Source: Candidatus Thorarchaeota archaeon (GTDB taxonomy: Archaea; Asgardarchaeota; Thorarchaeia; Thorarchaeales; Thorarchaeaceae). From it: a stretch of DNA of 9,010 nt. The translations under genes were made by a program, and so were the position numbers. This document shows positions 9,001-9,010 of this stretch, piece by piece (position 1 is the stretch's first letter; every line of letters starts with the position of its first letter). The DNA lies in contig CP070658.1 of assembly GCA_020355105.1 (NCBI GenBank), forward strand, positions 1,747,132 through 1,756,141, given 5' to 3'. The notes below the pieces were generated by a model. It had not been told where the DNA came from. It saw only the letters and a list, made by a program, of their open reading frames with translations, and did not search any database.

Positions 9001-9010
9001 GGTGGACTGA
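1..9010 (-). CDS. Giant multidomain surface protein (internal fragment, both ends missing)
   Basis: A single reading frame is open across the whole window on the minus strand. Codons run 9010-9008, 9007-9005 and so on to 4-2, giving 3,003 sense codons without a stop. No initiation site is assigned, because residue 1 is already inside a beta-rich domain. The order is jelly-roll domain, beta-rich domain, DUF2341-LamG, linker, DUF2341-LamG, then at least 15 Ig-like repeats. No transmembrane segment, signal peptide or anchor signal is visible, as expected for the middle of a secreted protein. The chain is rich in Thr, Ser, Asp, Gly, Tyr and Val, and poor in Lys (about 40) and Cys (about 12). It carries about 50 N-X-S/T sequons. 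The domain types imply an extracellular binding or adhesive role, possibly with glycan ligands; this is inferred from family knowledge. No catalytic domain is recognised. Coding on this strand is near certain; the exact function is not known. Confidence 0.95.
2..313 (-). repeat. Ig-like repeat unit 15, cut by the window edge (residues 2900-3003)
   Basis: It starts RRGTVSVGQVIPAPMGDN, has SFRDESTGSPIEGAQVQF and EAGSYWVHVNTASLGAID, and reaches the closing strand LSPYYDNVT where the window stops. The frame stays open at base 2, so the array or the protein continues beyond. Confidence 0.78.
314..643 (-). repeat. Ig-like repeat unit 14 (residues 2790-2899)
   Basis: It starts RPANVEVVVPPSYVQYLDN, with the turn FAYVDLNTGGSIAVPMGDI. 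The GxY strand is diverged to GSWFGASINSTVL. The closing strand is VQWDGSAPYYTDGSTRVSV. It has 110 residues. Confidence 0.77.
644..967 (-). repeat. Ig-like repeat unit 13 (residues 2682-2789)
   Basis: It starts RDTTLDLDTAPLPTPYLDY, with VVYRDLDSLTGIPLVDIHLF, TDGYYTLSVLTSSFGSPGPK and ANWTSGAPFYENATLDVSM. All signature positions are present. It has 108 residues. Confidence 0.8.
968..1297 (-). repeat. Ig-like repeat unit 12 (residues 2572-2681)
   Basis: It starts RNTILIADPVGSVQFNNS, with the turn VRYLDLTTMEPI. The GxY strand is GFGDYLLLVETHDQGLQIGK, followed by the closing strand ADAVPYYEWSAIDVSFQL. It carries one Cys (RSCMWRP). It has 110 residues. Confidence 0.75.
1298..1615 (-). repeat. Ig-like repeat unit 11 (residues 2466-2571)
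   Basis: The most canonical unit at its N-terminal half: RQTSLTYPTPSSTPYGDN, ISFDDVTGA, LEGVTVTLYDD and GGDYQIELDTEYFAQPGTY. It ends EAGAFYIEDVEETRSLSV, a diverged PYY strand. It has 106 residues. Confidence 0.8.
1616..1936 (-). repeat. Ig-like repeat unit 10 (residues 2359-2465)
   Basis: A canonical unit: RDTLLSVVPPTPVRYGENAT, FTYEDVTGG, GAYSISFNTSQFGSPLGERY and VTWAGIPFYANVTG. It has 107 residues. Confidence 0.78.
1937..2284 (-). repeat. Ig-like repeat unit 9 (residues 2243-2358)
   Basis: The longest unit, at 116 residues. It has SPCPSNMSYTFLYAGASSG, GQPGYYSVRFNTTILGGTG and the clear penultimate strand INWSKGVSPYYTNRT. The acidic turn is replaced by a Ser/Gly-rich one. Confidence 0.72.
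2285..2611 (-). repeat. Ig-like repeat unit 8 (residues 2134-2242)
   Basis: It starts RTIHTEFRLVAP, has TPAGTLYISVYYGDKDHNMG (close to unit 3 at the acidic turn), then GAGYYEIEILASEFGGLGTQ, then FFNWTGSYLKYHNMYITL. It has 109 residues. Confidence 0.72.
2612..2896 (-). repeat. Ig-like repeat unit 7 (residues 2039-2133)
   Basis: It starts RTYAVPTVG, with IPVGDSSVFFVDY and a strongly acidic turn, VDMDNDAPIDSAL. The GxY strand is diverged (VSMRYRITINTFESDSLR). The closing strand reads GPNIEAGYFNISLTI. Confidence 0.65.
2897..3199 (-). repeat. Ig-like repeat unit 6 (residues 1938-2038)
   Basis: It starts RAAQSQLTSP, with the acidic turn FEDIDRAIGITAASI, then GTGEYKVTLDTPAWNQGLY. It closes with TGYGSKTISIDINV, lacking PYY. 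It has 101 residues. Confidence 0.7.
3200..3532 (-). repeat. Ig-like repeat unit 5 (residues 1827-1937)
   Basis: It starts KLTTSLTW and has FPIGDDFEIILHLSV. A longer loop, NNPESIYHSDAINGLDV, takes the place of the short acidic turn. GSYSLTIDQGAFVEGNYTV follows. The closing strand lacks the PYY motif. Confidence 0.68.
3533..3820 (-). repeat. Ig-like repeat unit 4 (residues 1731-1826)
   Basis: It starts RTYIVATYN, followed by VPLGADTYVTVQFYDLDQGG. The GxY strand is replaced by SRQFWLQTDSWSLGSHTV, and the penultimate strand reads SPRLYYDSMS. It has 96 residues. Confidence 0.7.
3821..4117 (-). repeat. Ig-like repeat unit 3 (residues 1632-1730)
   Basis: It has VPWGQTVNATLQW in place of PYGDN, then the acidic turn HDSDHSNMGISGG, and DGNYSIRIDVSAYTPGVHLF. 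It belongs to the diverged subgroup formed by units 3-9. Confidence 0.7.
4118..4399 (-). repeat. Ig-like repeat unit 2 (residues 1538-1631)
   Basis: A canonical unit with ATPYGDDFSFNITVRD, then GTPVPGATIT, then GDGSYLVTLDASGLGVGSHY. At 94 residues it is the shortest complete unit. The penultimate strand is degenerate (DPVVSYLLDSSTI). Confidence 0.75.
4400..4726 (-). repeat. Ig-like repeat unit 1 (residues 1429-1537)
   Basis: It starts RHNSALTLASPS. The usual PYGDN is replaced by AIGDGLSVRV. The acidic segment is VDLEDVVDSDPVVGASV, followed by GTGSYGKALNTSDLEDLG. It ends HPFFNNATLSFDLDIL, a variant of the PYYxNxT strand. At 109 residues it is a full-length unit. Confidence 0.65.
4727..4870 (-). 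other. Bridge between LamG copy 2 and the repeat array (residues 1381-1428)
   Basis: A 48-residue segment contains SSAEEGVWMVSARYNATG, followed by ADYATSLFQRQFIV. It looks like the last strands of an Ig-like domain, with the form (D/E)xGxWxVxxxY...RxFxV. It joins the lectin head to the repeat stalk without a low-complexity linker. Confidence 0.45.
4871..5590 (-). other. LamG / concanavalin-A-like lectin domain, copy 2 (residues 1141-1380)
   Basis: The domain begins VGVWHLDESLSG, nearly identical to copy 1, and contains GRGIELDGIDDFLVVP, GTVGTWINWVD, WHHLTITLDYSSKEVEIYLD and MFDEIRVSDVVRPAEWI. It ends TEYSNQNDPSGFYASGSEL. At 240 residues it is somewhat longer than copy 1. The extra length includes an aromatic-rich stretch at about 5190-5300 with FEWGVQPDGDNFFYPWGG and several Trp near YWVQLASLDDWFWGG. 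Aromatic surface residues are common in glycan-binding sites, so the two LamG copies may bind different ligands; that is inference. Confidence 0.88.
5642..5923 (-). other. DUF2341 domain, copy 2 (residues 1030-1123)
   Basis: The segment opens FKYRKDFVIDHTQV and continues VDFPVFIDISDSDLR, VQPDGDDILFVSNG, LAHEMELFD, ARLVAWVKANLSSTVDT and TITMYYGN. It aligns with copy 1 along its length (DHTxV, DFPVxxD, HARL/HAHL, SSTVDTxITMYYGN). It has the canonical PDGDD that copy 1 lacks. The FKYRKDF start is the usual entry strand of this family. It is followed after a short spacer by a second LamG domain. Confidence 0.9.
5924..6520 (-). other. Unrecognised beta-rich linker between the two cassettes (residues 831-1029)
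   Basis: About 199 residues link LamG copy 1 to DUF2341 copy 2. They include DLRFSTSYPSSVTLNVGMEL, a strand pattern with VGFSITYPQRDWGAISVTNP, then VDEYGMWKVDFIQDTSIFD, SFSVNDEMEFLATIP and TTFVLTDPSGAVWHSS. The repeated strand patterns and the paired VTNPSG and LTDPSG turns suggest two small Ig-like or macroglobulin-like beta domains. The YGMWKVDF element resembles EEGVWMVSARYN, just after LamG copy 2. No named family is claimed. Confidence 0.5.
6521..7189 (-). other. LamG / concanavalin-A-like lectin domain, copy 1 (residues 608-830)
   Basis: The domain begins with VGVWHLDESSG and has the LamG_3 signatures in order. These are GDAYDFDGVDAYVDFG, SFTISMWLKIN, WMHLVARVD followed by LYFFKDGSYSGS, and GGLDEVRMSDIALSDDWI. 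It ends TEYNNQYDPSSFITVGNEM, a tail typical of DUF2341-LamG pairs. LamG-type beta-sandwiches bind glycans or proteins, often with calcium; the ligand here is unknown. The length of 223 residues is normal. Confidence 0.88.
7241..7519 (-). other. DUF2341 domain, copy 1 (residues 498-590)
   Basis: The segment opens LEFEKDIIIDHTRV and continues LADFPVLLDFYDKDL, VQPDCDDIAFAIGG, LAYEIESFD, HLTAWVSVPYLSSTVDT and VITMYYGN. These are the family hallmarks in order: DFPVLhxh, QPDGDDIxF, hxxEIExhD, AWVxVPxLSSxxDTxIxMYYGN. DUF2341 is a domain of unknown function found in large secreted proteins, usually next to a LamG domain as here. One family-typical Gly is replaced by Cys (PDCDD instead of PDGDD). A short spacer of about 17 residues with a GVW motif leads into LamG copy 1. 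Confidence 0.88.
7547..8200 (-). other. Beta-rich extracellular domain, DNRLRE/disaggregatase-like pattern (residues 271-488)
   Basis: This 218-residue segment contains FPAGIPQGAIVTSARLEI, then WYPSGTWVGGQKYLSPDFAG, then LVQKVVSRPGWISGNYMCIM. It ends with LARLYVDFVV. The sequence (I)PxGAxIxSAxLxI, then W, then PDhxxhVQxhVxRPGWxSGN, then a closing LxVxF strand, recurs in secreted bacterial and archaeal multidomain proteins, where it forms a beta-sandwich module of uncertain ligand. The pattern match is clear. The Pfam name is not certain; it may belong near the DNRLRE or disaggregatase-related group. It abuts the preceding jelly roll with almost no linker. Confidence 0.5.
8207..8788 (-). other. 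Jelly-roll, carbohydrate-binding-like domain (residues 75-268)
   Basis: The segment begins LNDFHLEKW, which resembles the N-terminal (N)xDFE...W signature of galactose-binding-like and CBM4/9-like jelly rolls. Further strands include DDSMGWRFDADW, VYLSQTVSV and ETTVTIPSAAF. It closes with RIFVDEVQLTLSV, and a terminal strand of the form xxxVDEVxL is typical of this fold. The length of about 190 residues is in the usual range. Such domains generally bind glycans or mediate protein contacts. The fold is assigned by pattern only; the ligand is unknown. Confidence 0.5.
8789..9010 (-). other. Tail of an upstream beta-rich module (residues 1-74)
   Basis: The first 74 visible residues contain alternating hydrophobic and polar strands (for example VPRVVTLTGQM and STLHLDHSSSGLATIVPP), followed by GWAADTISASIEGL. 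They lead directly into the jelly-roll domain. I do not recognise the family. The segment is probably the end of a domain that begins outside the window, which supports the view that the protein extends further N-terminally. Confidence 0.5.

Overview
The window is a 9,010-base internal slice of one giant protein-coding gene on the minus strand. Read from base 9010 down to base 2, every in-frame codon (3,003 of them) is sense, with no stop. The residues form one coherent chain of extracellular beta-sandwich domains. Neither the start codon nor the stop codon lies in the window, so the protein exceeds 3,003 residues (roughly 325 kDa) and both ends are missing. I see no other gene, RNA gene, mobile element, CRISPR array, promoter or terminator. 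The short ORFs in other frames are shadows.

Layout in protein order (residue 1 = base 9010): residues 1-74 are the tail of an upstream module. Residues 75-268 are a jelly-roll, carbohydrate-binding-like domain. Residues 271-488 are a second beta-rich domain of the kind common in secreted archaeal and bacterial multidomain proteins. Residues 498-830 are a DUF2341 domain followed by a LamG/concanavalin-type lectin domain. Residues 831-1029 are an unrecognised beta-rich linker. Residues 1030-1380 are a second, diverged DUF2341-LamG cassette. After a 48-residue bridge, residues 1429-3003 are at least 15 tandem Ig-like repeats of 94-116 residues, the last one cut by the window edge.

The organism is probably an archaeon, and my best guess is an Asgard lineage such as Thorarchaeota. 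This rests on GC near 50% by eye, very large DUF2341/LamG proteins, Ig-like repeats opening with a TPYGDN-type motif, abundant N-glycosylation sequons, and few Cys and Lys. The lineage is an inference and I could not run a search.

Likely role: a cell-surface or secreted giant protein in which glycan- or ligand-binding heads (jelly-roll and two LamG domains) are carried on a long glycosylated stalk of Ig-like repeats. It could act as an adhesin, a surface-coat fibre or a cell-cell contact protein. Membrane or cell-wall anchoring cannot be judged because the termini are outside the window.
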